From positions 186,001-250,000 of the forward strand of contig NZ_VKAB01000016.1 in assembly GCF_009769385.1 (NCBI RefSeq): a DNA stretch of 64,000 bases, written 5' to 3'. Positions 1-8,300 of the stretch are shown here, piece by piece. This DNA is from Saccharothrix deserti (GTDB lineage: Bacteria; Actinomycetota; Actinomycetes; Mycobacteriales; Pseudonocardiaceae). Position 1 is the stretch's first letter; each line of letters opens with the position of its first letter. Made by a program: the position numbers and the translations under genes. Below the pieces are notes generated by a model. It made no database searches. It was not told where the DNA came from and worked only from the letters and a program-made list of their open reading frames with translations.

Positions 1-1154
1 TCACCGAGCAGCCCGGCGTCGCTGACGGCGCCGGCGCGCCACCGCGCGAGGCCCCGGTTGAAGGTGGCGTCGGGGTGCCGGGGGTCGTTCTCCAGCGCAC
101 GCTGCCAGCACAGCTCGGCCTCCGACCGCCGGTCGAGGTCCAGCATGGACAACGCCTTGTTGTTCCAGCCGTCGGCCATGAGCGTGGCCGTGGTCGCGGC
201 CGACCGCGGGTAGGGCCTGCCGATGACGCTCGGGTAGGCGTCGATCAACCGGGCGGCGACGTCGGCCATGCCCGGGGGCCGGTCATCAGGGTCGGCGGAC
301 AGGCACTCGGCCAGCAGGTCGGCGACCGGGCCGGGGATCGCGAGCCCGGTCCCGTCCGCACCGCCGACCGCCGCCCGCAGCACCTTGGCGGCCGAGGGAC
401 CCGACAGCCACACCACCTCGCCGATGAACAACTCCAGTACCGACACCGCCCACGAGTAGATGTCGCTGCGGCGGCCGACCCGCTGCCCCGCCACCTGCTC
501 GGGGGAGGCGTAGGCGGGCGTCATGCCCCCGTGGGTGACGAGGATCGACTCCCCCGGCACGTCGAGCCCTTCGGCAGCCCGTGCCCGCGCCCGCGCCAGC
601 CCGAAGTCGGTCAGCATCGCCCGCCCGTCCGCGGACAGCAGGACGTTGGCGGGCTTGACGTCCTGGTGCACGACCCCGGCCTCGTGCGCGGCCCGCAGCC
701 CCCAAGCCATCTGGATGGCGATGTCGAGCACGTCGGCCGTCGTCACGACACGCCCGTCGCGCAGGGCGTCGGCGACACTGCCGTTCTCGGCGAACTCGGT
801 GAAGATCAGCGGTACACCGCCGAGCACGCGCACGTAGTGACAAGCGCAGACGTGCGGGTGCGGCGCGAGGTCGACCCACACCCTCGCCTCGTCGAAGAAC
901 GCCTCGGCCCCGCCCCACAGCTCAGGCCGAGGACTCTTCACCGCCAGGTCCCGGTTCCACCCGAGGTGGCGGACGAGGTGGACCTGTCCCATCCCCCCGG
1001 TGCCGAGCACGCCCTCGACTCGGTACAGCCCGGCGACCACCTCGCCGGACCTCCACTCGACGGCCTCCGGCACCACTTCCGCCGCCGGCTCTTCGACGAC
1101 GTCTGCCGGTGTCCCGGAGCGCCCGCCGAACAACCCCCTCCACAACCCCCGCAC
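1..1154 (-). CDS. Serine/threonine protein kinase with C-terminal TPR-like part (cut by left edge)
   Basis: Eukaryotic-like Ser/Thr kinase that phosphorylates proteins in the cytoplasm; its C-terminus lies beyond position 1. Read on the minus strand, the glycine loop is GVLGTGGMGQVH (about 985-1025), the ATP lysine sits in LAVKSP, the catalytic loop is HQDVKPANVLL (about 640-680), the metal loop is LTDFGLARA, and TPAYASPEQ ends the activation segment. Residues after the kinase domain (DRRSEAELCWQRALENDPRH) look like a TPR helix pair. HQD replaces HRD, so this is a non-RD kinase and activation-loop control may differ. No transmembrane segment is visible in the part seen. The start is uncertain: GTG at 1154 gives VRGLWRGLFGG before the kinase domain, and an in-frame TTG lies at 1190. 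The substrate is unknown. Confidence 0.9.
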   Translation of the reverse strand, partial: MRGLWRGLFGGRSGTPADVVEEPAAEVVPEAVEWRSGEVVAGLYRVEGVLGTGGMGQVHLVRHLGWNRDLAVKSPRPELWGGAEAFFDEARVWVDLAPHPHVCACHYVRVLGGVPLIFTEFAENGSVADALRDGRVVTTADVLDIAIQMAWGLRAAHEAGVVHQDVKPANVLLSADGRAMLTDFGLARARARAAEGLDVPGESILVTHGGMTPAYASPEQVAGQRVGRRSDIYSWAVSVLELFIGEVVWLSGPSAAKVLRAAVGGADGTGLAIPGPVADLLAECLSADPDDRPPGMADVAARLIDAYPSVIGRPYPRSAATTATLMADGWNNKALSMLDLDRRSEAELCWQRALENDPRHPDATFNRGLARWRAGAVSDAGLLG

Positions 1155-1188
1155 GTCCCCAGGCTGTCCGAGGCCCTCCGCGCCAGTC

Positions 1189-1224
1189 AATCTTCCGCGC
1201 AATGTTCCGCGCGATGTTCCGCGC
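1189..1224. repeat. Three 12-bp tandem repeats between divergent genes
   Basis: Three consecutive copies of a 12-mer (aatcttccgcgc, aatgttccgcgc, gatgttccgcgc) sit just upstream of the kinase start and about 165 bp before the metalloprotease gene. The copies differ at only one or two bases. They could be an operator array for either divergent gene or a neutral slippage product. Confidence 0.7.
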
Positions 1225-1388
1225 CGACTCGGTGGCCTGATCAACACGGGCGCAGCAGCCGAACGTCGGATCCGCTGGTGCGCGATCCGCGCCACCGGTT
1301 GGCGTGAACGGGTCAACCTCGGTCGAACACCGACCCCCACCTCCTCTCCGGCGGTTTCCTTGAGATCCGGAGATCAGGGGGAGAACAC

Positions 1389-3272
1389 ATGGAAAAGCGC
1401 GTACTCGGCGTGCTGGCGGCGGGGGTGGCTGTCTCGCTCTTACTGGGCGGGCAGTCCGTCGCCGCACCGGAGCAGCAAGCCGTCCAACGGATCCAGCCCG
1501 ATCCGCTGCTGATGTTCCCGTCGAACCCGGCGCAGGCCGACTGGGCCGCGGTCGCCCGCGATCGCGAGGCCAAGGCGCAGGTGCGGGCGCAGGCACGACA
1601 ACAGGGCGTCGGCGCACAGGCGGCCTTGCCGTATCAGGAAAAGGAGGCGGCCGGTACCAGCGGCGCCAACAACACCCCGGCGACAGCCGAGCACATCGCG
1701 GGTTTCGGCACCCGCGGGAACGCCAACCCGAAGGTCGTGCTGACCGGTGACCTCAAGCCCGACGACACGATCCCGACCCTGCCGCCGTTCGCCGAGACCA
1801 ACGACGCGATCGGCCTGGCGAGCGACACCGGTGTCGGGGGCGACCGTCAAGCCGTCCGCACCAGCGGCACGATCGGCGACGGCCCGCACGGCAGCGCCGG
1901 CGACGGTACCGGCGACGTCGACTTCTACCGGATTGCCGGCGGCGCCTCCGGGGTGACGTTCACGGCTCGGACGTCGACCCCGACCGGCGACCTCAACACG
2001 TTCCTCGCGCTCTTCGACGCCGACGGCGGCATGTGGGCGGTCAGCGGCGATGCGGGTGGCTCGACGGATTCCGCCATCACGTTCACGATCCCACCGGGCA
2101 GGGACTTCTACCTCATGGTGGGCTCGGACCCGTTCGGTGTGCCGCGTGACCCGAAGACACCGGGCACCGGTGACGGCGTCGCCACTGAAGGCCCGTACGA
2201 GTTGGGGATCACCAGCGGCCGGAGCCGCGGCGACCTCGACTACTACTCGTTCGACCTGCGCGCGGGCGACGTGCTCGGCGCGTCCGTCGCCGGAGGTGGG
2301 ACGCGGCTCGCGGTGTACGACCCGGCCGGCCGCGAGGTGTTCGGCTCCATGCAGGACCTCACCAGCATCTTCGCCGTCGACTCACCGATGCCCGGCGGGG
2401 GCAACGCCGTGGTGGACTTCGTGGCCCCGCGGGACGGCCGGTACCGACTCGGTGTCGAGGCGGGCGAAGGTGGTCCGTACGACATCAAGCTCGAAGCGTT
2501 CCGCCCTGGCACGGAGACCGCTCCCCGCGGCTCCGTGCACACGATCTTCCTGGACTTCGACGGCGCCAGGGTGAACACGGCGATCTACGGCAGCGGTGGT
2601 GGCATACGCGACCTCTCCCCGCTGTCGAGCTTCCTGCCGAGGTGGGGGCTCACCGCGGGTGACGAACGCGCGTTGATCACCGCGATCATCGCTACCGTGC
2701 GTGAGAACATCGAGCGGGACATGGTCGCCAAGGGCACCAATCCGAGGTTCGCGGTGCGCATCCTCAACAGCCGCGACCACGCCGACCCCTGGGGACAGCC
2801 GAACGTCAGCCGGGTCGTCGTCGGCGGCAGCGTAGCCGAGACGGGTATCGGGACCATCGGCATCGCGCAGTCCATCGACGCCGGCAACTTCGGCCGTGAG
2901 GAGACCGCGCTGGTGCTGCTGGACGAGATCAGCGCACCGGCCGGACCGGCGTGGTCGCTCAACTCGTACATCAGGCCGGAGAGCGACCGGATCGCGTTCA
3001 TCGGCCGCGCGGTCGGCAACATCACCAGCCACGAGGCCGGGCACATGTCGGGCAGCTGGTACACGAACAGGCTCAACGACCTCCAGGGCGTCATGGACCC
3101 GGGCGGCAACCCGGCCGTGATGTTCGCGGTGGGCCCCGACGGTGTCGGCGGCACGGCCGACGACCCGGACCTCGACTTCATCGAGGAGGAGCTGAGCCCC
3201 TCCGAGGGCTTCACCGGGATCGAGGACACCGTCAACCGCACCGCGTGGGCGTTCGTGCGGGGAACCGGCTGA
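1389..3272 (+). CDS. Secreted zinc metalloprotease with pre-peptidase C-terminal (PPC)-like domains
   Basis: 627-residue secreted protease. ATG follows an AGGGGGA ribosome site. Residues 1-26 form a signal peptide (MEKRVLG, hydrophobic core, SVAAPEQ). Two beta-sandwich PPC-like repeats follow, at about 175-275 (starting DVDFYRIAGG) and 278-375 (starting DLDYYSFDLRAGD). The catalytic domain begins at HTIFLDFDGARV (about 385) and carries the zinc motif HEAGH at residues 548-552 (HEAGHMSG). Near the end, DPDLDFIEEELSPSEGF resembles a calcium- or structure-binding tail. HExxH with a downstream MDPGGNP suggests a metzincin-like fold, but the exact peptidase family is not assigned. It is transcribed alone, with a hairpin terminator directly downstream. 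Confidence 0.85.
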   Translation: MEKRVLGVLAAGVAVSLLLGGQSVAAPEQQAVQRIQPDPLLMFPSNPAQADWAAVARDREAKAQVRAQARQQGVGAQAALPYQEKEAAGTSGANNTPATAEHIAGFGTRGNANPKVVLTGDLKPDDTIPTLPPFAETNDAIGLASDTGVGGDRQAVRTSGTIGDGPHGSAGDGTGDVDFYRIAGGASGVTFTARTSTPTGDLNTFLALFDADGGMWAVSGDAGGSTDSAITFTIPPGRDFYLMVGSDPFGVPRDPKTPGTGDGVATEGPYELGITSGRSRGDLDYYSFDLRAGDVLGASVAGGGTRLAVYDPAGREVFGSMQDLTSIFAVDSPMPGGGNAVVDFVAPRDGRYRLGVEAGEGGPYDIKLEAFRPGTETAPRGSVHTIFLDFDGARVNTAIYGSGGGIRDLSPLSSFLPRWGLTAGDERALITAIIATVRENIERDMVAKGTNPRFAVRILNSRDHADPWGQPNVSRVVVGGSVAETGIGTIGIAQSIDAGNFGREETALVLLDEISAPAGPAWSLNSYIRPESDRIAFIGRAVGNITSHEAGHMSGSWYTNRLNDLQGVMDPGGNPAVMFAVGPDGVGGTADDPDLDFIEEELSPSEGFTGIEDTVNRTAWAFVRGTG

Positions 3273-3278
3273 CCCGGA

Positions 3279-3320
3279 GGTGGGCGCGGCTCCTCCCCAA
3301 CGGCAGGGGCCGCGCCCACC
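3279..3320 (+). terminator. Hairpin terminator after metalloprotease
   Basis: Perfect 12-bp stem ggtgggcgcggc (3279-3290) / gccgcgcccacc (3309-3320), starting 6 nt after the stop codon. The loop contains a further cccc/gggg pairing. There is no U-tract, as is usual in actinobacteria. Confidence 0.8.
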
Positions 3321-3480
3321 GACTGGCCGGCAGTTGGAGCAGTTGGAAACCTCACTCCCGCACATCCTCCGGCGTGAGCCCGTGCTCGGAAATGCACAAG
3401 CAGGCAGGGCTGTCCCGCCGCAGGACGTCGCCGCGCACCCGAAGGTGTCGGGCCTTTCGACAGCAGGCGATGTCGATCCG

Positions 3481-3509
3481 TTGACACACGGTGGTCCCCC
3501 GGTTTTACT
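3481..3509 (+). promoter_or_regulatory. Housekeeping-type promoter
   Basis: Perfect -35 TTGACA (3481-3486), a 17-bp spacer and -10 TTTACT (3504-3509), matching the HrdB/SigA consensus well. The predicted start near 3516 gives a leader of about 235 nt before the secreted-protein gene at 3751. Confidence 0.7.
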
Positions 3510-3552
3510 GTGGCGACCCGGCGCTGCGGAGCGCCGGTATCAGGGGGGTCTG

Positions 3553-3612
3553 ATGAATTCTTCGTCGGGCGCTGCCGCTTTCAAACGTCGGAGCGAGCGC
3601 TTCCCGGGCTGA
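3553..3612 (+). CDS. Possible 19-residue leader peptide
   Basis: ATG preceded by AGGGGGG (spacing 6). It encodes MNSSSGAAAFKRRSERFPG and stops before two strong hairpins. It lies inside the predicted transcript from the 3481 promoter and upstream of the secreted protein at 3751. There is no run of one amino acid that would suggest classical attenuation, although four Arg/Lys and four Ser are present. It could be a true leader ORF or chance. Confidence 0.35.
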   Translation: MNSSSGAAAFKRRSERFPG

Positions 3613-3628
3613 CGCGCCGACAACGCGC

Positions 3629-3700
3629 CCTCACCGCTTTCCACCAGCGGTGAGGCTTCCTCCACGAACATCGACGTGGCGATCACACCGCCACGTCGAT
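3629..3700 (+). promoter_or_regulatory. Two consecutive perfect hairpins in a 5' leader
   Basis: Hairpin A is cctcaccgct (3629-3638) / agcggtgagg (3646-3655), a 10-bp perfect stem. Hairpin B is atcgacgtggcg (3670-3681) / cgccacgtcgat (3689-3700), a 12-bp perfect stem with a 7-nt loop. Both lie between the promoter/mini-ORF and the gene at 3751. They could be terminators that insulate that gene, or a structured regulatory leader. Confidence 0.6.
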
Positions 3701-3750
3701 GGCGCGCGCCTCCCCGATCAACCGTGGAAACGAACGCCGGAAGGAAACCA

Positions 3751-4179
3751 GTGCGATTCATCCGAATGCTATCCGCCATTTTCCTGGCGCTGGCCGCCCT
3801 CACCGCGGTCGGCGCCGGCCAGGCCGTCGCGCAACCGATCTCCGAGGCGCCGATCAGCACCGCGCAGATCGGTGAGAACTGCGCGAACATCGGCAACGGC
3901 GACGTCTGCATCAGGATCAGCGACCCCTACGAGGGTCTCAACGTCGACATCACGGTCTGGTACGACAAGCACGCCGGCCCCCCGGCCACGATCCGGCTGC
4001 GCTACGGCGGGGCGCGCGTCGGCTACGACGAGGGGGCGTTCACCATTTCGGCGGGCGAGGTGCGCGGTTACATCTGGCGCCGCGTGTGGCTGGTCAACGG
4101 CTGTTACCACGGGCAGATCATGACCGGTCCGCCGCCGAACTACACGCCGATCATCAACGGCGGCTACGTCTGCGTCTGA
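3751..4179 (+). CDS. Small secreted cysteine-containing protein, function unknown
   Basis: 142 residues from GTG 3751, preceded by AAGGAA at ideal spacing; the longer upstream reading has no ribosome site. A Sec signal peptide (MRFIRMLSAIFLALAALTAV, cleavage near AVA-QP) is followed by about 115 mature residues with four cysteines (ENCAN, DVCIR, NGCYH, GYVCV), likely two disulfides. The mature part is rich in aromatic and beta-prone residues (VDITVWYDKH, TIRLRYGG). I do not recognise the family; it resembles the many short secreted proteins of filamentous actinomycetes. It is monocistronic, bounded by the structured leader upstream and a bidirectional terminator downstream. Confidence 0.75.
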   Translation: MRFIRMLSAIFLALAALTAVGAGQAVAQPISEAPISTAQIGENCANIGNGDVCIRISDPYEGLNVDITVWYDKHAGPPATIRLRYGGARVGYDEGAFTISAGEVRGYIWRRVWLVNGCYHGQIMTGPPPNYTPIINGGYVCV

Positions 4180-4212
4180 ACCCGGTGACCGGGTAATCGG
4201 AGGAATTGCACC

Positions 4213-4249
4213 CGCCACCACGGCCGAATGGATTCCGGCCGTGGTGGCG
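4213..4249. terminator. Bidirectional hairpin terminator
   Basis: 14-bp perfect stem with core gccaccacggcc (4214-4225) / ggccgtggtggc (4237-4248) and a 9-nt loop. It is placed exactly between two convergent genes (3751-4179 plus, 4254-4805 minus). Confidence 0.85.
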
Positions 4250-4253
4250 CCGG

Positions 4254-4805
4254 TCACCAGAGCCAGCGATCGAGGAATTCCGGCCAGATCAAGCCCTGGT
4301 GGCCGTCGAACGCCGGCGGGTCGATCCGCTTCAAGTCGGCCGCGATTTCGCCGAGTTCGGCCAGTGCCTCGTCCTCGAAGTCGTCCGGATCGGCGAGCAC
4401 CGGGGACCGGCTCACGGAAAGTCCGTAGTGGTGCAGTGCCCGGAGCCAGAGCTCGACCGAGGAGTTCGCGAACCACGCTTCCCCGTCGGGCAGGACGTAG
4501 TACACCGTTCCGGTGTCCGGCACGACGCCGAAGACCCACTCCAGGCCGGAATCGGGATCGCCCTGGCGGTTCACCGTCATCCGGTAGAGCGGGATTCCCG
4601 ATGCGGTGCGAAGTGCGGGGTCCGGTTCGGCTTGGAAGGCCGCACACTCGATCAGCCCCTCGACGACCGGCACCCCGACGCTCACCAGCATCGACTTCTG
4701 GTCCTCGGGCAATCGCCACGTGGCCACCACGTCGCGGGTGGCCCGGGTGACGTGCTCGGCCCAGCCGGTCAGATCGTCATGGGTAGGCGGCGGGTCGGGT
4801 GTCAA
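4254..4805 (-). CDS. SUKH-type (SMI1/KNR4-like, probably SUKH-4) protein, candidate immunity protein
   Basis: 183 residues. The TTG start at 4805 follows GGGGAG with 5-nt spacing. SUKH-like features are LPEDQKSMLVSVGVP near the N-terminus, a central DSGLEWVFGVVPDTGTVYYV strand pair, then FANSSVELWLRALHHYG, which matches the F-x-NSS-x(n)-F/W-L pattern that closes SUKH-4 domains. Family knowledge: SUKH proteins neutralise nuclease toxins in polymorphic toxin and CDI systems. It lies about 500 bp from the large toxin gene but on the other strand, so it may be an orphan immunity gene rather than its partner. The exact SUKH subclass was not verified. Confidence 0.6.
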   Translation of the reverse strand: MTPDPPPTHDDLTGWAEHVTRATRDVVATWRLPEDQKSMLVSVGVPVVEGLIECAAFQAEPDPALRTASGIPLYRMTVNRQGDPDSGLEWVFGVVPDTGTVYYVLPDGEAWFANSSVELWLRALHHYGLSVSRSPVLADPDDFEDEALAELGEIAADLKRIDPPAFDGHQGLIWPEFLDRWLW

Positions 4806-4856
4806 TGCGGCTCCCCGGGTGATTCAGGATGTGCGCGAATCTAATCCGTCACGCGT

Positions 4857-5129
4857 CACCAGCCGAAGCCCCTCGGCGTCGAGGCGCTGGTGAGCCGACG
4901 CACCCGCACCGCACGTTCCCCTTTGGCGACGTTGACCTCCCGTGAGCTGGACGTCCTGCGTGAGATGGCCCGGGGCAAGACGAACGCCGGTATCGAACAG
5001 GCCCTGTACCTGTCCGCGTCGACCGTGGAGAAACACGTCAACGCGATCTTCGGCAAACTGGGCCTGGCCGAGGAGCCGGCGCACCGCCGGGTGGCGGCCG
5101 TGCGGGCGTTCCCGGGTGCGACGGCCTGA
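4857..5129 (+). pseudogene. Remnant of a NarL/LuxR-family response regulator (HTH only)
   Basis: Only the C-terminal LuxR HTH is left: LTSRELDVLREMARGKTNAGI, then LYLSASTVEKHVNAIFGKLGL. Open reading upstream of the first GTG (4890), reading PKPLGVEALVSRRTR, still aligns with the linker that precedes the HTH in full-length regulators. The reading frame is closed by a stop just upstream, and the receiver domain (about 130 residues) is missing. No ribosome site precedes 4890. A truncated HTH-only protein cannot be excluded, but a 5'-deleted pseudogene fits better. Confidence 0.6.
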
Positions 5130-5243
5130 CGGCGTGTTCTCCGCGGTGACGCGCTGAACGCCGTGATGTGTCCTTTCGGAACCGCGCAGGACATCAATGC
5201 GTCATCATCTGTAGGAGACAGGCGAGTCAGGGGAGGTGTCGCC

Positions 5244-5303
5244 GTGTCCGTCGGGCCGGTCGATCAAGGCGCAGTCGTGTCCACCACCGGGGTGGGTGCC
5301 TGA
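5244..5303 (+). CDS. Possible 19-residue ORF translationally coupled to the toxin gene
   Basis: GTG 5244 follows GGGGAGG at about 7-nt spacing and encodes VSVGPVDQGAVVSTTGVGA. Its TGA overlaps the ATG of the toxin gene (TGATG at 5301-5305). The toxin ATG itself lacks a clear ribosome site, so translation of this mini-ORF may deliver ribosomes to it. It has no recognisable homology. Confidence 0.4.
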   Translation: MSVGPVDQGAVVSTTGVGA

Positions 5304-8300
5304 TGGCGGGCGAGAACCCGCTGGTCGCCGCGCCGCCCGCCGAGCCGGGCGGGTTCATGAACGCCGGTACCGGGGACAACGGGTGGGCGACGGGCATCTC
5401 CATCGCCGAGTCGGCGATGGACACGTTCAACGGGATCAAGGACGGCAACTGGGTCGAGGCCGGCCTGGGGATGGTCGGGTTGGCCGCGGACGCGGCGGCC
5501 ATGGCGATCGATCCGTTCGGGACGTTGTTGTCGTCGGCGGCGTCGTTCCTGATGGAACACATGCAGCCGTTGAAGGACATGCTCGACTGGCTGGCCGGGA
5601 ACCCGCCGGTGATCGAGTCGTATTCCACGACGTGGAACAACGTGTCCACCGAGTTGGGGAAGATCGCCGAGGACTACAACGCGTCGGTCAAATCCGGCAC
5701 CGAGGGCTGGACGGGTGCGGCGGCCGAGGCGTACCTGACCAACTCCACTGTGCACGGTGACGCCCTGACCGGTGCGGCGTCCGCCGCCGGCACGGTCGGC
5801 ACGGTCGTGGGCCTGATGGGGATGGTCGTCGGGTTCGTGCGCGAGATGGTGCGCGACCTGATCGCCGACCTGGTGGGCAAGCTGATCGCGTGGGTGCTGG
5901 AGGCGGTGTTCTCGCTGGGCTTCGGGACGCCGGTGATCGTCGCGCAGGCGGTGACGGCGATCTCGAAGTGGGCCGCGAAGATCGCGAAGATCATCCAGGA
6001 CCTGCTGAACACGATCAAGCGGGTCTCGCCGATGCTGAAGCGCCTGGTCGAGGTCTTCGAGAAGATCATGAAGGTGGTCGGCAAACTCGCCGGCAAGGCC
6101 ACCGGGCTGGACGTTCTGGACCCGAAGAACATCAAGCGGGGCGGGTTCCTGCAGACCGGGAACACCGACGTCGACATGCCGTCCGGCGGCACCGGAAGCA
6201 GCAACTCGCCTTCCTCTTCGTCCTCTTCGTCCTCTTCGGACTCGCCCTCTTCGAACTCACCGTCCTCGGATTCACCGTCGTCGACCCGCCCGGGCAACGA
6301 CGCCACCTCCACCTCCAGCAGCACCACACCCACCGACACGCCGACGTCGAGGCCGGGCCGGGGCGACCCGGCCGATGTGCCCCCGCCGTCCCCGCGCCCT
6401 GGCCGCGACCCGAGCAGCCCGGACAGCGACGCCCCACCCCGAGGCGTCACCCCGCCCGGCTCCGGCAACAGCCCGAGCCCCGGCGACAGGCCCCTGGGCG
6501 AACACCGAGGCGGCCCCGGCGGCAACACCCCCACCAGCAGCCCCGCCCCCGGCGGCAACACCCCGCTGGGCGAGCACCGGGGCGGACCGGGCGGCAACGC
6601 ACCCAGCGGCAACACGCCGGTCGGTGAACACCGAGGCGGACCAGGCGGCCAACCCGCACCCAGCAGCAACACCCCGCTCGGCGAACACCGAGGCGGGCCG
6701 GGCGGCCAGCCAGGAGGCGGCGGCACCGGTGGCGGCTCCTACACCGGCGGCAGTGGTGGCGGCACGGGCGGTGGTGGCGGCACCGGTGGGCCGAGCGGCG
6801 GCGGTTCGCCCAGCGGTGGTGGCGGCACGGGCGGCGGCGGGGACTCGGCACCACCCCCTGCGCGGTTCGACCAGACCTCCGCAGCCACAGCGGCCACGCC
6901 CGACGCGCCCGCACGCCCAGACCAGCCCCACACCGGCGGCCCGAACACCGGCCCGCAGGGCGGCCAACCCAACCCGGGCGGCACGCCTCCCGCCGGTGGC
7001 GGCATGCCAGGCGGTGGCGCACCCGGTGGTGCGCCGGGCGGCGGCGCTCCTGGTGGTGGCGCTCCCGGTGGTGGCGGCGCACGGCCCGGCTCGGGCGGCG
7101 GCTGGACCGGAACACCCGGAAACCGGGGCGACCTCGGCTCCGGCATCCCGGCGGCCCGAGGTCCGGAAGGCCCGCGACCTTCCTCGTACGGCCCGTCGCC
7201 CAGCGGACCCGGCACTCCCGGTCCGTCCCACGGCGGTCCGATCCCCGGCAACACGCCCCACGGCGGTCCACCCTCCGGCAACACACCCCACGGCGGTCCA
7301 CCCTCCGGCAACACACCCCACGGCGGCCCATCCCCCAGCAACGCACCCCACGGCGGTCCGCCGCACGCGGGTCCGGGTCCGTCCCACGCGAACCCCGGCA
7401 ACGGACCTGTCCCACGCGGCAACGGCCCGGTCCAGCCCGGTCCCGCGCACAACGGCCCGTTCAACACCGACCCCGCCAACAACCGCCCGCACAGCGGCCC
7501 CGGCCCCACGCAGAGCGGCCCGCCGCACAACGGGCCGTCGCACACGAGTCCGTCCCAGGCTGGGCCTTCGCACACGAGCCCGTCTCAGGCAGGGCCGTCC
7601 CACACCAGTCCGTCCCACGCGAACCCGTCCCACGGCGGCCCGCCGCACGGCAACCAGCCCCACAGCGGCCCGGGCAACCCGGGTCCGTCCCACACCGGCC
7701 CGTCGCAGGCAGGGCCGTCCCACGGCGGCCCGCCCAACAGCGGTCCGCCGAACCGGGGCCCCTCCAACACGGCCCCTTCCGGCGTACCGCACCAGCCCAC
7801 GCCCCCGCACACCCCGAACAGGCCGTTCGACGGCCCGCCACCCCAACGCCACCCGGACGCGCAGACCCCGTCACCGCGCCACGCCCCGGACAACGCACCT
7901 CCCCGGCACGCCGAGCCCCCCGTCCCCCACCAGCGCCCTGACTCGGACGCCTGGTCACCGCCGCACCGCGACCCCGACGGCCCGGACGCGGACCGGCCGA
8001 ACATCGACGAGGCCCACACCCGCCACGGCGAGACGACCCCGGCGGGCATCTCGCACCACCGGGGTGACTCGGACATGGGCGACTTGCCGCAGCGCGTGCC
8101 CCACGACCCGCGCTACTTCACCGCCGACGTCCACATCACCCCCGACGGCCGAGCGCGCATCGGCAACCACACCTACAGCCCCGAGGAATACGGCGACCTG
8201 CTCCGACGCAACGGCTGGGACGGCAAAACCCCCATCCGCCTGATCGGCTGCGACGCCGGCAGCAACAACTTCGCCAACCGCCTCTCCACCCACACCGGCG

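Noticed and set aside
5168-5302. 45-residue N-terminal extension of the toxin
   Set aside because: Cys/Arg-rich and unlike WXG100 starts; it overlaps a better small ORF whose stop is coupled to ATG 5303.
7241-7370. Possible CRISPR array
   Set aside because: The 30-bp repeats have no unique spacers between them and encode in-frame peptide repeats of the toxin stalk.
6272-7852. Long minus-strand frames inside the toxin linker (also 7955-10366)
   Set aside because: Antisense of Gly/Pro/His repeats. No start signals, no domains; the plus-strand reading is continuous through conserved modules.
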